64,000 nt of DNA from positions 178,720,645-178,784,644 of the forward strand of contig NC_090319.1 in NCBI RefSeq assembly GCF_040869045.1. The letters run 5' to 3'. The notes under the pieces were generated by a model. The model saw nothing but the letters and a program-made list of their open reading frames with translations, searched no databases and was not told the DNA's origin. This DNA is from Eurosta solidaginis (Eukaryota; Arthropoda; Insecta; Diptera; Tephritidae). Position 1 is the stretch's first letter. Each line of letters opens with the position of its first letter. The translations under genes and the position numbers were made by a program. Positions 34,610 to 46,210 of the stretch are shown one piece after another.

Positions 34610-35209
34610 TTGATAAAGTGTATATATACATACATACATACATATTTGCCGAGTCACTTTGAATATTTGTTGTTGCGTTTGATTGGCATTTATTTATTTT
34701 CAGTTTTCAATTGTTATTTGCTTGTGCAAATTTGTTTAATTTTCTCTCCCAGCACGATAGAATTAATAAACTTAGCATCTCCAAGTCCACTTACAGTAGA
34801 GCCTTCAACATCAGAGGCACCTCCAACAAAATCTGCAGCTTGAAAAAATATTGAACCTGCAAACCGTTCTCAGACGACTGAGCCTGGAACTAGGAAGTTG
34901 GTCGTAGTCCCTCCTAAAAAATCGATATTCGTGTCAAGATTCGAGGGGGATACTACTGAGGAGGATCTGAAATCATATATCTTCTCTAAAAGGAAAACCG
35001 ATCGCGTAACAATTCGGAAATTTAATTCTAGTTATGAAAGAAACGTATCCTCCTTTAGATTAGATGTACCTATTGAACATTTTGACACTATCTTGAGTAA
35101 TGCTTTTTGGCCCTCTGGGGCACTTGTGCGGGAATTTGAATATAGGCGGAATAAGAGTGTTCCCAACTTAGCAAAAATCCCTCTTAATAACACTGAGTCA
35201 AAAAACTGA
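34610..35209 (+). pseudogene. LINE ORF1 C-terminal domain, copy D
   Basis: Identical in protein to copy C: shared SAA-stop in the linker, then the open 103-codon globular domain 34898-35209 with FWPSGALVREF. Confidence 0.75.
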
Positions 35210-37094
35210 ACGTAAAATCTGCTTTAGATATATTTTACCAAAATGTTAGAGGCTTAAACACCAGGTTAAAAGAACTGTTTCTAAAATCATTAAACTCAAG
35301 TTACGATATAATTGCTTTAACCGAAACCTGCTTGAAACCTCATGTTTTTAACTCAGAAATCCTCTGTAATGACTGACAAATATATCGAAATGATCGCTTG
35401 AACAGAGTTGTAGGTGGAGCTTTGCTTGCTGTACACTCTTCAATACCATCTGAATAGATTAGCGAACCCGCCACCGCCACAACTGAGTTCTTGTGCATAC
35501 GCACACAACTAGCAAATATCCACATTTATTAGGCCATCTGTTATATCCCGCCAACTTCTGAACTGTCCGTTTATATGCATCACATTTCCTTGCTAAAAAC
35601 TGTTAATTCGATGCTAAAGCCTTCCGATTCCATTATTGTCTAGGGTGACTTCAATATGCCGCACATATCATGGTGCATCTTTGACTTTAATATCGTTCGT
35701 CAAAGCCTTCCAACAATGAATTTCTTGACGGAGTGTCTGAGCTGTGCCTTCAACAAATCAACATCCAATCGAATAAATTCGGAAGAGTATTAGATTTAGC
35801 CTTTGTGGATGATGACTCTAAATATTCCATTAGTCGATGCGAACCCATTATTGAACCTGAAGTTGCTTACCACCCTTCCCTCAAAATAGTTTACGAAGTT
35901 GTAAGTAATGCTTGTAACAGCGGCAATAAACGATAGAACTCCAGTTATCGCTTTGACTTTGCGAAGGCCAATTTCAAAAAATTAAATCGTGATATATCTG
36001 GAATAGTGTGGCCAATATTTAATGCTGATGTGTAGCAAAGCGTTTCTCACTTTTACAATACCATTTACTGACTTTTTGAAAAATACGTACCTAAGCGGAT
36101 TTGTGTACATTCCGATACAAGCCAAGTATGGTTCACTAAAGAGCTGAAACTTTTAAAGAATAAAAAGTCTCGATCTTTCAAGTTGTTCAAAAAGACGGAT
36201 TTACATAACCATTACTTACAGTACTCGATTCTACGCTGCAAGTATTTTCAACTGAACAAAAAGTGTTACAAAGCTTATCTTTGTAAAATGAAAAGAAATA
36301 TAACTTGCAACCCGAAGGCATTTTACGGATTCGTAAACTCTAAACGCAGGGTGAAAGGGTTTCCATCATTAATGAAGTTCCAAGATAATATTTCCAGCGA
36401 TGATCAAGAGATCACCGGCTTCTTTGCGGAATTTTTCAAATCAAATTATTCTATTGAGACCCACGTTTCGCCTAATGAATACCCATACCATATTGATTCA
36501 TGTTATTCAATCAGAGCTCCAATTATACCTTCAGAGGATGTATTATCTTATTTAAAAACTTTAAAATTATCATATACATACGGCCCTGACAGGATCCCGA
36601 CACACTTTCTCAAAAAATGTGCTGCAAACATCTATCAGCCGCTAACAGACTTATTTAATTTATCTTTAATTTATGGCGTTTTCCCAACAATGTGGAAGGG
36701 AATCTTTTCTTATCCCGCTTCATAAAAATGGAAGCAGATCTTCAATAGAAAACTACCGGGGCATAGCAAAGTTATCCGCTATCCCAAAGTTATTTGAGGC
36801 TATTTTTACCCACCACCTAACATTCTCTACTTCCCCCATAATTGCAAGCTCGCAACATGGGTTCTGTAAGGGCAAATCACCTATCACCAATTTACTAGAA
36901 TTTACCACCCACGTTTCTAATGGATTTAGAAAAGGCCTTCACACTGATGTAATTTACACCGATTTTAGTAAAGCTTTCGACAAAGTATCACACCCATTAC
37001 TTATTCATAAGCTTGGTCAACTCGGTTTCCAACCCCGTCTTATATGTTGGATTTCTTCGTATCTTGGTAATCGTACGCAAAAAGTAATCTTTAA

Positions 37095-40000
37095 CAAGTA
37101 AGGAAGGAAAAGTTCGGGTGTAACCGAACATTACATACTCAGTTGAGAGCTATGGTGACAACATAAGGGAAAATAACCATGTAGGAAAATGAACAGAGGG
37201 AAACCCTGGAATGTGTTTGTATGACATGTATATCAAAGGCATTAAAGAGTACTTTATGAGGGAGTGGGCCATAGTTTTATAGGTGGACGCCATTTAGGGA
37301 TATAGCCATAAAGGTAGATCAGGGTATAAAATTAAAGGTTTTAATGAGTATTTTAAAAGGGAGTAATCCTTAGTTCCATAGGTGGACGCCGTTTCCAGAT
37401 ATCGCCACAAAGGTGGAACAGGGGTGACCCTAGAATTTGTTTGTACAATATGGGCATCAAACGAATGGTGTTAATGAGTATTTTAAAAGGGAGTGGGCCT
37501 TAGTTCTATAGGTGGACGCCGTTTCGAAATATCGCCATAAAGGTGTACCAGGGGTGACTCAAGAATGTTTTTGTACGATATGGGTATCAAATTAAGGGTA
37601 TTAATGAGGGTTTTAAAAGGGAGTGGTGGTTGTTGTATAGGTGGTCGCCTTTTCGAGATATCGCCATAAATGTGGACCAGGGGTGACTCTAGAATGCGTT
37701 TGTACGATATGGGTATCAAATAAAAGGTGCTAATGAGTATTTTAAAAGGGAATAATCCTTAGTTCCATAGGTGGACGCCGTTTGGAGATATCGCCATAAA
37801 GGTGGACCAGGGGTGATCCTAGAATTTGTTTGTACAATATGGGCATCAAACGAAAGGTTTTAATAAGTATTTTAAAAGGGAGTGGGCCTTAGTTCTATAG
37901 GTGGACGCCGTTTCGAAATATCGCCATAAAGGTGGACCAGGGGTGACTCTAGAATGTTTTTGTACGATATGGGTATCAAATTAAAGGTATTAATGAGGGT
38001 TTTAAAAGGGAGTGGTGGTTGTTGTATAGGTGGTCGCCTTTTCGAGATATCGCAACAAAGGTGGACCAGGGGTGACTCTAGAATGCGTTTGTACGATATG
38101 GGTATCAAATAAAAGGTGCTAATGAGTATTTTAAAAGGGAAAAATCCTTAGTTCCATAAGTGGACGCTGTTTGGAGATATCGCCATAAAGGTGGACCAGG
38201 GGTGACCCTAGAATTTGTTTGTACAATATGGGCATCAAACGAAAAGTGTTAATAAGTATTTTAAAAGGGAGGGGCCTTAGTTCTATAGGTGGACGCCGTT
38301 TCGAAATATCGCCATAAAGGTGGACCAGGGGTGACTCTAGAATGTTTTTGTACGATATGGGTATCAAATTAAAGGTATTAATGAGGGGAGTGGTGGTTGT
38401 TGTATAGGTGGTCGCCTTTTCGAGATATCGCCATAAAGGTGGACCAGGGGTGACTGTAGAATGCGTTTGTACGATATGGGTATCAAATAAAAGGTGCTAA
38501 TGAGTATTTTAAAAGGGAATAATCCTTAGTTCCATAGGTGGACGCTGTTTGGAGATATCGCCATAAAGGTGGACCAGGGGTGACCCTAGAATTTGTTTGT
38601 ACAATATGGGCATCAAACGAAAAGTGTTAATAAGTATTTTAAAAGGGAGTGGGCTTTAGTTCTATAGGTGGACGCCTTTTCGAGGTATCGCAATAAAGGT
38701 GGACCAGGGGTGACTCTAGACTTTGTTAGTACGATATGGGTATCAAATGAAAGGTGTTAATGAGTATTTTTAAAATGGAGTGGGCCTTCGTTCTATAGGT
38801 GTTCGCCTTTTCGAGATATCGCCATAACGGTGGACCAGGGGTGACTTTAGAATATGTTTGTACGATATGGGTATCAAATGAAAGGTGTTAATGAGAATTT
38901 TAAAAGGGAGTAGGCCTTAGTTCTATAGGTGGACGTCGTTTCGAAATATCGCCATAAAGGTGGACCAGGGGTGACTCTAGAATGTGTTTGTAGGATATGG
39001 GTATCAAATTAAAGGTATTAATGAGGGTTTTAAAAGGGAGTGGTGGTTGTTGTATAGGTGGTCGCATTTTCGAAATATCGCCATAAAGGTGGACCAGGGG
39101 TGACTCTAGAATTTGTTTGTACAATATGGGTATCAAAAGAAAGGTGTTAATAAGTATTTTAAAAGGGAGTAATCCTTAGTTCCATAGGTGGACTCCGTTT
39201 CGAGATATTGCCATAAGGGTGGGCCAGGAATGACTCTAGAATTCGTTTGTGCAATATGGGTATCAATCGAAAGGAGTTAATAAGAATTTTAAAAGAGAGT
39301 GGGCCTCAGTTCTATAGGTGAACGGCTTTTCGAGATATCGCTATAATGGTGGACCAGGGGTGACTCTAGAATGAGTTTGTACGATATGGGTATCAAATTA
39401 AACGTATTAATGAGAGTTTTAAAAGAAAGTGGTGGTATTTGTATATGTGAAGGCGTTTTCCAGATATCGACCAAAATGTGGACCCAGAACATCATCTGTT
39501 AGATTCCGCTAATTTATTTATATATGTAATACCTGCCAAGATTTTAAGGGTTTTTTATTTCGCCCTGCAGAACTTTTTCATTTTCTTCTACTTAATATGG
39601 TAGGTGTCACAACCATTTTATAAAGTTTTTTCTAAAGTTATATTTCGCTTCAATAAAACAATCCAATTACCTTACCATGTTTCATCCCTTTTTTCGTATT
39701 TGGTATAGAATTATGGCATTTTTTTAATTTTTCGTAATTTTCGATATCGAAAAAGTGGGCGTGGTCATAGTCGGATTTCGTTCATTTTTCATACCAAGAT
39801 AAAGTGAGTTCAAGTAAGCACGTGAACTAAGTTCATTAAAGATATGTCGATTTTTGCTCAAGTTATCGTGTTAAGGGCCATGCGGAAGGACAGACGGAAG
39901 ACTGTGTATAAAAACTGGGCGTGGCATCAACCGATTTTGCCCATTTTTACAGAAAAGAGTTAACGTCATAAAATCTATGCCCCTACCATATTTCAAAAGG

Positions 40001-40807
40001 ATTGGTTCATTTTTGTTCGACTTATGGCGTTAAAAGTATCCTAGACAAATTAAATGAAAAAGGGCGGAGCCACGCCCATTTTGAAATTTTCTTTTATTTT
40101 TGTATTTTGTTACACTATATCATTACCGGAGTTGAATGTTGACATAATTTACTTATATACTGTAAAGATATTAAATTTTTTGTTAAAATTTTACTTAAAA
40201 AATTTTTTTTTTTTAAAAGTGGGCGTGGTCCTTCTCCGATTTTGCTAATTTTTATTAAGCGTACATATAGTAATAGGAGTAACGTTCCTGCCAAATTTCA
40301 TCATGATATATTTAACCACTGCCAAATTACAGCTTGCAAAATTTTAAATTACCTTCTTTTAAAAGTGGGCGGTGCCACGCCCATTGTCCAAAATTTTACT
40401 AATTTTCTATTCTGCGTCATAAGTTCAACTCATCTACCAAGTTTCGTCGCTTTATCTCTCTTTTGTAATGAATTATCGCAATTTTTCGGTTTTTCGAAAT
40501 TTTCGATATCGAAAAAGTGGGCATGATTATAGTCCGATATCGTTCATTTTAAATAGCGATCTGAGATGAATGCTCAGGAACCCACATACCAAATTACATC
40601 AAGATACCTCAAAATTTACTCAAGTTATCGTGTTAACGGACGGACGGACGGACGGACGGACGGACATGGCTCAATCAAATTTTTTTTCGATCCTGATTAT
40701 TTTGATATATGGAAGTCTATATCTATCTCGATTCCTTTATATATGTACAACCAACCGTTATCCAATCAAACTTAATATACTCTGTGAGCTCTGCTCAACT
40801 GAGTATA
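37095..40807 (-). mobile_element. Full HINE1 element (Helentron/DINE-1-like)
   Basis: Read on the minus strand it starts TATACTCAGTTGAGCAGAGC at 40807, with a terminal hairpin (TATACTC/GAGTATA, inner GAGC/GCTC). It then has CCATGTCCGTCCGTCC (40610-40670), a ~1 kb middle with CACGCCCACTTTTTCGATAT, a ~130-bp central tandem repeat array (~37240-39490), and a 3' hairpin GTTCGGTTACACCCGAAC followed by CCTTCCTTACTTG. There is no target duplication: LINE sequence GTAATCTTTAA continues directly with AAATACAC. The short terminal hairpins, GTCC microsatellite, central repeats and T-rich target are features of DINE-1/HINE-type non-autonomous Helentrons. Assignment is by structure only. Confidence 0.75.
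37240..39490 (-). repeat. HINE1 central tandem repeats (~130 bp)
   Basis: About 17 units of ~129-130 bp carrying GGTGGACCAGGGGTGACTC, GATATCGCCATAAAGG and GATATGGGTATCAAA. Three unit types (AGTAATCCTTAGTTCC, AGTGGGCCTTAGTTCTAT, AGTGGTGGTTGTTGTATAG) recur in order with ~380-390 bp spacing between 37374 and 38521, a three-unit higher-order repeat. The 78-codon minus-strand frames here are by-products of the near-129-bp period. Confidence 0.85.
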
Positions 40808-41626
40808 AAAATACACTTTTTGGGGTCATCAATGCTTCTTCTGGTGTTCCTCAGGGCAGCCATCTTGGTCCGATTCTGTTCTTGTTGTTCATAAGCGATA
40901 TATCTAATACAATTAAATACTCAAAAATCTTGATGTACACAGATGATGTAAAACTTTTCAAATCATGGTCCTCGGTTGAGGAACATGCCTTGCTTCAAAT
41001 GGATTTAAATCACTTGGTTACCTGGTGCAATGTAAATTATATGCCGCTCAATCACAAAAAATGTAAATTCATGTGTTTTTCTCGGAGAGTTTCGCCACCA
41101 GCTTCATATACATTTAACAACTATAGTCTAGAAACTGTAAACAACTTTATTTATTTGGGAGTCATGATGGATTCCAAACTTAGTTTCATTCTTTATATTA
41201 ATGCTACAGTGAATAAAGGCAAAGGTGTTTTAGCATTTGTTAAACGGTTGTCAAAAGATTTTAACGACCGTTTCATAACTAAAGCACTTTTTACAATATT
41301 AGTTAAGCCAATATCAGAATACGGCTCAATAATTTGGAATCCGCGTTATCATGTCAATGCAGACAGTCTCGAATCAATACAAAAACAATTTTTACTATTT
41401 GCCTTAAGAAATTTTCAATGGGATTCTTTAACTATTCTTCCACCTTATACTAATCGATTAAAGCTTACCAATCTTCCAACTCTTGCTAGTCGAAGGGAAT
41501 ATTTATGACAAAACTTTTAAATGGATCAATTTCGAGCCCATTCCTTCTGAATGAAGTGAACTTTTGCGTTCCCTCTCGGACATCGAGACACTTAAAACCT
41601 CTTCTGCTGAAGCAATGTAGAACAAA

Positions 41627-41650
41627 TAAAAAATAAAAAAAAATAAAAAA
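41627..41650 (+). mobile_element. Tail-only retroinsertion candidate
   Basis: A 24-bp A-rich tract (TAAAAAATAAAA...) lies between two copies of the 12-bp ATGTAGAACAAA (41615-41626, 41650-41661). Other LINE copies have that sequence once. This looks like insertion of little more than an A-rich tail with target duplication. Confidence 0.6.
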
Positions 41651-41745
41651 TGTAGAACAAACTTCGAACAAAATGAATCTTTTCGGCGTTTATGCCAAGA
41701 TTATAACTCTCACTCAAACACATTTGTTAGCTCGGACTCCCTTTT

Positions 41746-42000
41746 TATACTCAGTTGAGCAGAGCTCACAGAGTATATTAACTTTGATTGGATAACGGTT
41801 GGTTGTACAGGTATAAAGGAATCGAGATAGATATAGACTTCCATATATCAAAATCATCAGCATCGAAAAAAAATTTGATTAAGCCATGTCCGTCAGCCCG
41901 TTAACGCGATAACTTGAGAAAATTTAGAGGTATCTTGATGAAATTTGGTATGTAGGTTCCTGGGCTCTCATCTCAGTTACATATTTAAAATGAACGATAA
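41746..42000 (+). mobile_element. Truncated HINE1 5' fragment at array joint D/E
   Basis: Same fragment and truncation point as the earlier joints; its GTCC microsatellite is reduced to CATGTCCGTCAGCCCG. Confidence 0.85.
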
Positions 42001-43102
42001 GCTGACATCGAAAGCACTTGTTTTTTTGAATAACTTTTGAACAGTTAGAAATAGTTAAACTCCTCAATCAGTTTCTAATAACTGGCAGCGATGCGCGTAC
42101 GTTGATACCACTTTTAACTATATCCGACATGAAAAATAAATAGCATAAACAGTCTTAAACAAGTAGAAAATATAGTAACGCTCCGGACAAAACCGCCGCG
42201 CCGATATTTTTGACATTAGGCGGCGACGAGAAATATCGGCGGCGTATATCTCTAGTATGTATATATTATAATTTAAATTAAATGTTAGTATAAACTCAAA
42301 ACCTAATTTAACTAAACCAGGCATCAATATTGAGTCCACATAAAAAAGGATTGCTTATATTATCATATCAGAATATGTATAAGAACACTAATACTTTTTG
42401 GTAAGCCTCTATTGCTCAAAACTGCTTGGCACATTTTTATCATATATTCGATAAGATCCTCCCGTTCCTATTTGACTTCCACAAATTCTTCCAATTGGTT
42501 GGTTTCCGTCCAGAAAAACGTAATTTTATATCAGGTCACGGGTTTTCTCTGGGGTTGAAGTCAAAAACAGGGCAAGTCAGCGCTTAACCTTAGCAACTTT
42601 TCTAAAAGCGGCACTATCCTTCAACTTCTTGTGAATAAATTGTGATTCGCTCAATTTCTGTGAATAGTTTCGGCACAAACTGGCAAATCGAGGTCGTCAC
42701 GGGTTTTACTGGCGGTAACAGTTTGGTTTACCTTGCAGCTACGCATGATTCTGCCAGCATCTTAAGAGGAGAGGTTCCTGAGTTATAACCAGGGCAACCC
42801 AACATAAGCAAAGAAAACATATTTTAGGCGCTTATAATTTGCTATTAAAATCTGAATATATATTTAGAAATATGCATTTAAGGTCTTTAAGCCCCAAAAT
42901 ATGATTTTATACTTCAAAAGTGCAAACGTCAAGCTGTGAAGTTGTGTTTCGATTTCTACTGTGACTTATTTTGTCTTAAATCAATAAATTTGTTTTTTTA
43001 AATAATTAGTGTGCTAAAAATAAGTGTAACACGTTGTGTACTGCATTCAGCAATTTAAAGTTCTGCTTTTCTTTACTAAAATAAATTGTATCTTAAAACT
43101 AA

Positions 43103-43701
43103 TTGATAAAGTGTATATATACATACATACATACATATTTGCCGACTCACTTTGAATATTTGTTGTTGCGTTTGATTGGCATTTATTTATTTTCAGTTTT
43201 CAATTGTTATTTGCTTGTGCACATTTGTTTAATTTTCTCTCCCAGCACGATAGAATTAATAAACTTAGCATCTCCAAGTCCATTTACAGTAGAGCTTTCA
43301 ACATCAAAGGCACCTCCAAAAAATCAGCAGCTTGAAAAAATATTGAACCTGCAAACCGTTCTCAGACAACTGAGCCTGGAACTAGGAAGATGGTCGTAGT
43401 CCCTCCTAAAAAATCGATATTCGTGTCAAGATTCGAGAGGAATACTACTGAGGAGGATCTGAAATCGTATATCTTCTCAAAAAGGAAAACCGATCGCGTA
43501 ACAATTCGGAAATTTAATTTTAGTTATGAAAGAAACGTATCCTCCTTTAGATTAGATGTACCTATTGAACATTTTGACACTATCTTGAGTAAAGATTTTT
43601 GGCCCTCTGGGGCACTTGTGCGGGAATTTGAATATAGGCGGAATAAGAGTGTTCCCAACTTAGCAAAAATCCCTCTTAATAACACTGAGTCAAAAAACTG
43701 A
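43103..43701 (+). pseudogene. LINE ORF1 C-terminal domain, copy E
   Basis: The linker has a 4-bp loss (CCAAAAAATCAG) that shifts it past the shared stop into another frame ending at 43399. The globular domain is open 43390-43701 with KSIFVSRFERNTTEEDLKSY and FWPSGALVREFEYRR. Confidence 0.75.
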
Positions 43702-45476
43702 ACGTAAAATCTGCTTTAGATATATTTTACCAAAATGTTAGAGGCTTAAACACTAGGTTAAAAGAACTGTTTCTAAAATCAATTAACTCAAGTTACGATA
43801 TAATTGCTTTAACTGAAACCTGGTTGAAACCTCATATTTTTAACTCAGAGACCCTCTGTAATGACTACCAAATATATCGAAATGATCGCTTGAACAGAGT
43901 TGGAGGTGGAGTTCTGCTTGCTGTACACTCTTCAATACCATCTGAAGAGATTAGCGTACCCGCCACCGCCACAACTGAGTTCTTGTGCATACGCACACAA
44001 CTAGCAAATATCCATATTTATTAGGCCATCTGTTATATCCCGCCATCTTCTGAACTGTCCGTTTATAGGCATCACATTTCCTTGCTAAAAACTGTTAATT
44101 CGATGCTAAAGCCTTCCGATTCCATTATTGTCTAGGGTGACTTCAATATGCCGCACATATCATGGTGCATCTTTGACTTTACTATCGTTCGTCAAAGCCT
44201 TCCAACAATAAATTTCTTGACGGAGTGTCTGAGCTGTGCCTTCAACAAATCTACATCCAATCGAATAAATTCGGAAGAGTATTAGATTTAGCCTTTGTGG
44301 ATGATGACTCTAAATATTCCATTAGTCGATGCGAACCCATTATTGAACTTGAAGATGCTTATCACCCTTCCCTCAAAATAGTTTACGAAGTTGTAAGTAA
44401 TGCTTGTAACAGCGGCAATAAACGATAGAACTCCAGTTATCGCTTTGACTTTGCGAAGGCCAATTTCAAAAAATTAAATCGTGATCTATCTGGAATAGTG
44501 TGGCCAATATTTAATGCTGATGTGTAGCAAAGCGTTTCTCACTTTTACAATACCATTTACTGACTTTTTGAAAAATACGTACCTAAGCGGATTTGTGTAC
44601 ATTCCGATACAAGACAAGTATGGTTCACTAAAGAGTTGAAAATTTAAAAAAATAAAAAGTCTCGATCTTTCAAGTTGTTCAAAAAGACGGATTTACATAA
44701 CCATTACTTACAGTACTCGATTCTACGCTGCAAGTATTTTCAGCTGAACAAAAAGTGTTACAAAGCTTATCTTTGTAAAATGAAAAGAAATATAACTTGC
44801 AACCCGAAAACATTTTACGGATTCATAAACTCTAAACACAGGGTGAAAAGGTTTCCAGCATCCATGAAGTTCCAAGGTAATATTTCCAGCGATGATGTAG
44901 AGATCGCCGGCTTCTTTGCGGAATTTTTCAAATCAAATTACTCTATTGAGACCCACGTTTCGCCTAATGAATACCCATACCATATTGATTCATGTTATTC
45001 AATCAGAGCTCCAATTATACCTTCAGAAGATGTATTATCTTATTTAAAAACTTTAAAAGTATCATATACATACGGCCCTGACAGGATCCCGACACACTTT
45101 CTCAAAAAATGTGCTGCAAACATCTATCAGCCGCTAAAAGATTTATTTAATTTATCTTTAATTTATGGCGTTTTCCCAACAATGGGGAAGGGAATCTTTT
45201 CTTATCCCGCTTCATAAAAATGGAGGCAGGTCTTCAACAGAAAACTACCGGGGAATAGCAAAGTTATCCGTTATCCCAAAGTTATTTTAGTCTATTGTTA
45301 CCCACCACCTAACATTCTCTATTTCCCCCATAACTGCAAGCTCGCAACATGGGTTCTGTAAGGGCAAATCACCTATCACCAATTTACTAGAATTTAACAC
45401 CCACGTTTCTAATGGATTTAGAAAAGGTCTTCACACTGATGTAATTTACACCGATTTTAGTAAAGTTAGTAAAGCT

Positions 45477-45845
45477 AGTATGGCGGTCACCGTGGTGTGA
45501 TGGTAGCGTGCTTCGCCTACCACACCGTATGCCCTGGGTTCGAACCCCGGGCAAAGCAACATCAAAATTTCAGAAATAAGGTTTTTAAAATTATAAGAAA
45601 TTTTTTCTAAGCGGGGTCGCCCCTCGGCAGTGTTTGGCAAGCGCTCCGGGTGTATTTCTGTCATGAAAAGCTCTCAGTGAAAACTCACCTGCCTTGCAGA
45701 TGCCGTTCGGAGTCGGCATAAAACATGTAGGTCCCGTCCGGCGAATTTGTAGGGAAAATCAAGAGGAGCACGACGCAAATTGGAAGAGAAGCTCGGCCTT
45801 AGATCCCTTCGGAGGTTATCGCGCCTTACATTTTTTTTTTTTTTG
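45477..45845 (+). mobile_element. tRNA-derived SINE, full length
   Basis: It is flanked by the 10-bp direct repeat TAGTAAAGCT (45467-45476, 45846-45855). The head resembles a tRNA: A box TGGTGTGATGGTAGCG near 45493 and B box GGTTCGAACCCC at 45537-45548, giving an internal RNA polymerase III promoter. The body contains GGGGTCGCCCCTCGGCAGTG and CTTCGGAGGTTATCGCGCC, and the tail is a T-rich run. It interrupts LINE copy E. The body is also found inverted at 50784-51030. It encodes no protein. Confidence 0.9.
45493..45548 (+). promoter_or_regulatory. SINE internal Pol III promoter (A and B boxes)
   Basis: A-box-like TGGTGTGATGGTAGCG and consensus B box GGTTCGAACCCC, 44 bp apart start to start, in the tRNA-like head. 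Confidence 0.75.
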
Positions 45846-46210
45846 TAGTAAAGCTTTCGACAAAGTATCACACCATTACTTATTCATAAGTTCGGTCAAC
45901 TCGGTTTCCAACCCCGTCTTATATGTTGGATTTCTTCGTACCTTGGTAATCGTACGCAAAAAGTAATCTTTAAGAATACACTTTCTGGGGTCATCAATGC
46001 TTCTTCTGGTGTTCCTCAGGGCAGCCATCTTGGTCCGATTCTGTTCTTGTTGTTCATAATATATCTATTACATTTAAATACTCAAAAATCTTGATGTACG
46101 CAGACAATGTAAAACTTTTCAAATCATGTGCCTCGGTTGAGGAACATTCCTTGCTTCAAATGGATTTAAATCAGTTCGTTACCTGGTGCAATGTAAATTA
46201 TATGCCGCTC

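Larger units (their letters stand above)
26654..36329. repeat. Near-identical 4,766-bp tandem duplication
   Basis: Every position from 26654 to 31563 matches the position 4766 further on. By eye I saw only two mismatches (27105 G/T; 28634 G/A), whereas other array copies differ every few tens of bases. The left limit is the 3-bp difference at AAGTTCAAAAAG versus AAGTTGTTCAAAAAG; the right limit is the first divergence at 36330. The duplicated period runs from mid-ORF2 of one copy to mid-ORF2 of the next. Confidence 0.85.
33496..41745 (+). mobile_element. LINE array copy D, split by a full HINE1
   Basis: Unit flank and hairpin (33705-33747), 5' region, ORF1 (34898-35209) and ORF2 from 35210. 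ORF2 is interrupted at 37094 by a 3.7-kb HINE1 and resumes at 40808. Without the insertion the unit is about the normal length. Confidence 0.85.
35210..41745 (+). pseudogene. LINE ORF2 endonuclease-RT, copy D (interrupted)
   Basis: 5' part 35210-37094: broken endonuclease, NADV stop at ~36035, linker open 36183-36725 with YGPDRIP, and RT motif A (YTDFSKAFDKVSH) in the frame 36673-37101. The shared extra G near 36703 lies between. After the HINE1, 40808-41508 carries SSGVPQGSHLGP and LMYTDDVKLF: the first catalytic residue context is changed from YADD to YTDD. A 13-bp loss near 41499 and an A-rich insertion at 41627-41650 break the C-terminal part. Confidence 0.85.
42001..46210 (+). mobile_element. 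LINE array copy E (3' truncated, carries SINE)
   Basis: Unit flank with hairpin (42199-42241), 5' region, ORF1 (43390-43701) and ORF2. A SINE is inserted at 45477-45845 in RT motif A. The copy ends at TATGCCGCTC (46210), where HINE1 interior sequence begins, so the last ~700 bp of ORF2 are lost. Confidence 0.85.
43702..46210 (+). pseudogene. LINE ORF2 endonuclease-RT, copy E
   Basis: Endonuclease fragment 43720-44024 (ALTETWLKPHIFNSE, RVGGGVLLAV, stop after IHIY), middle fragment 44225-44428, NADV stop at ~44523, linker open 44675-45217 with YGPDRIP. RT motif A is cut by the SINE (FSKV... then SKAFDKVSH at 45848). Motif B SSGVPQGSHLGP is at ~46000; motif C reads YADN (GCAGACAAT, ~46102), replacing a catalytic aspartate. 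Confidence 0.8.

Noticed and set aside
37483..39495. Series of ~78-codon minus-strand proteins
   Set aside because: They arise from a tandem repeat of ~129-130 bp whose period is close to a multiple of three. No start context and no selection on frame.
45484..45556. tRNA gene
   Set aside because: It is the head of a SINE: A and B boxes are present, but the sequence continues into a SINE body with target duplications, and the acceptor stem is not closed.
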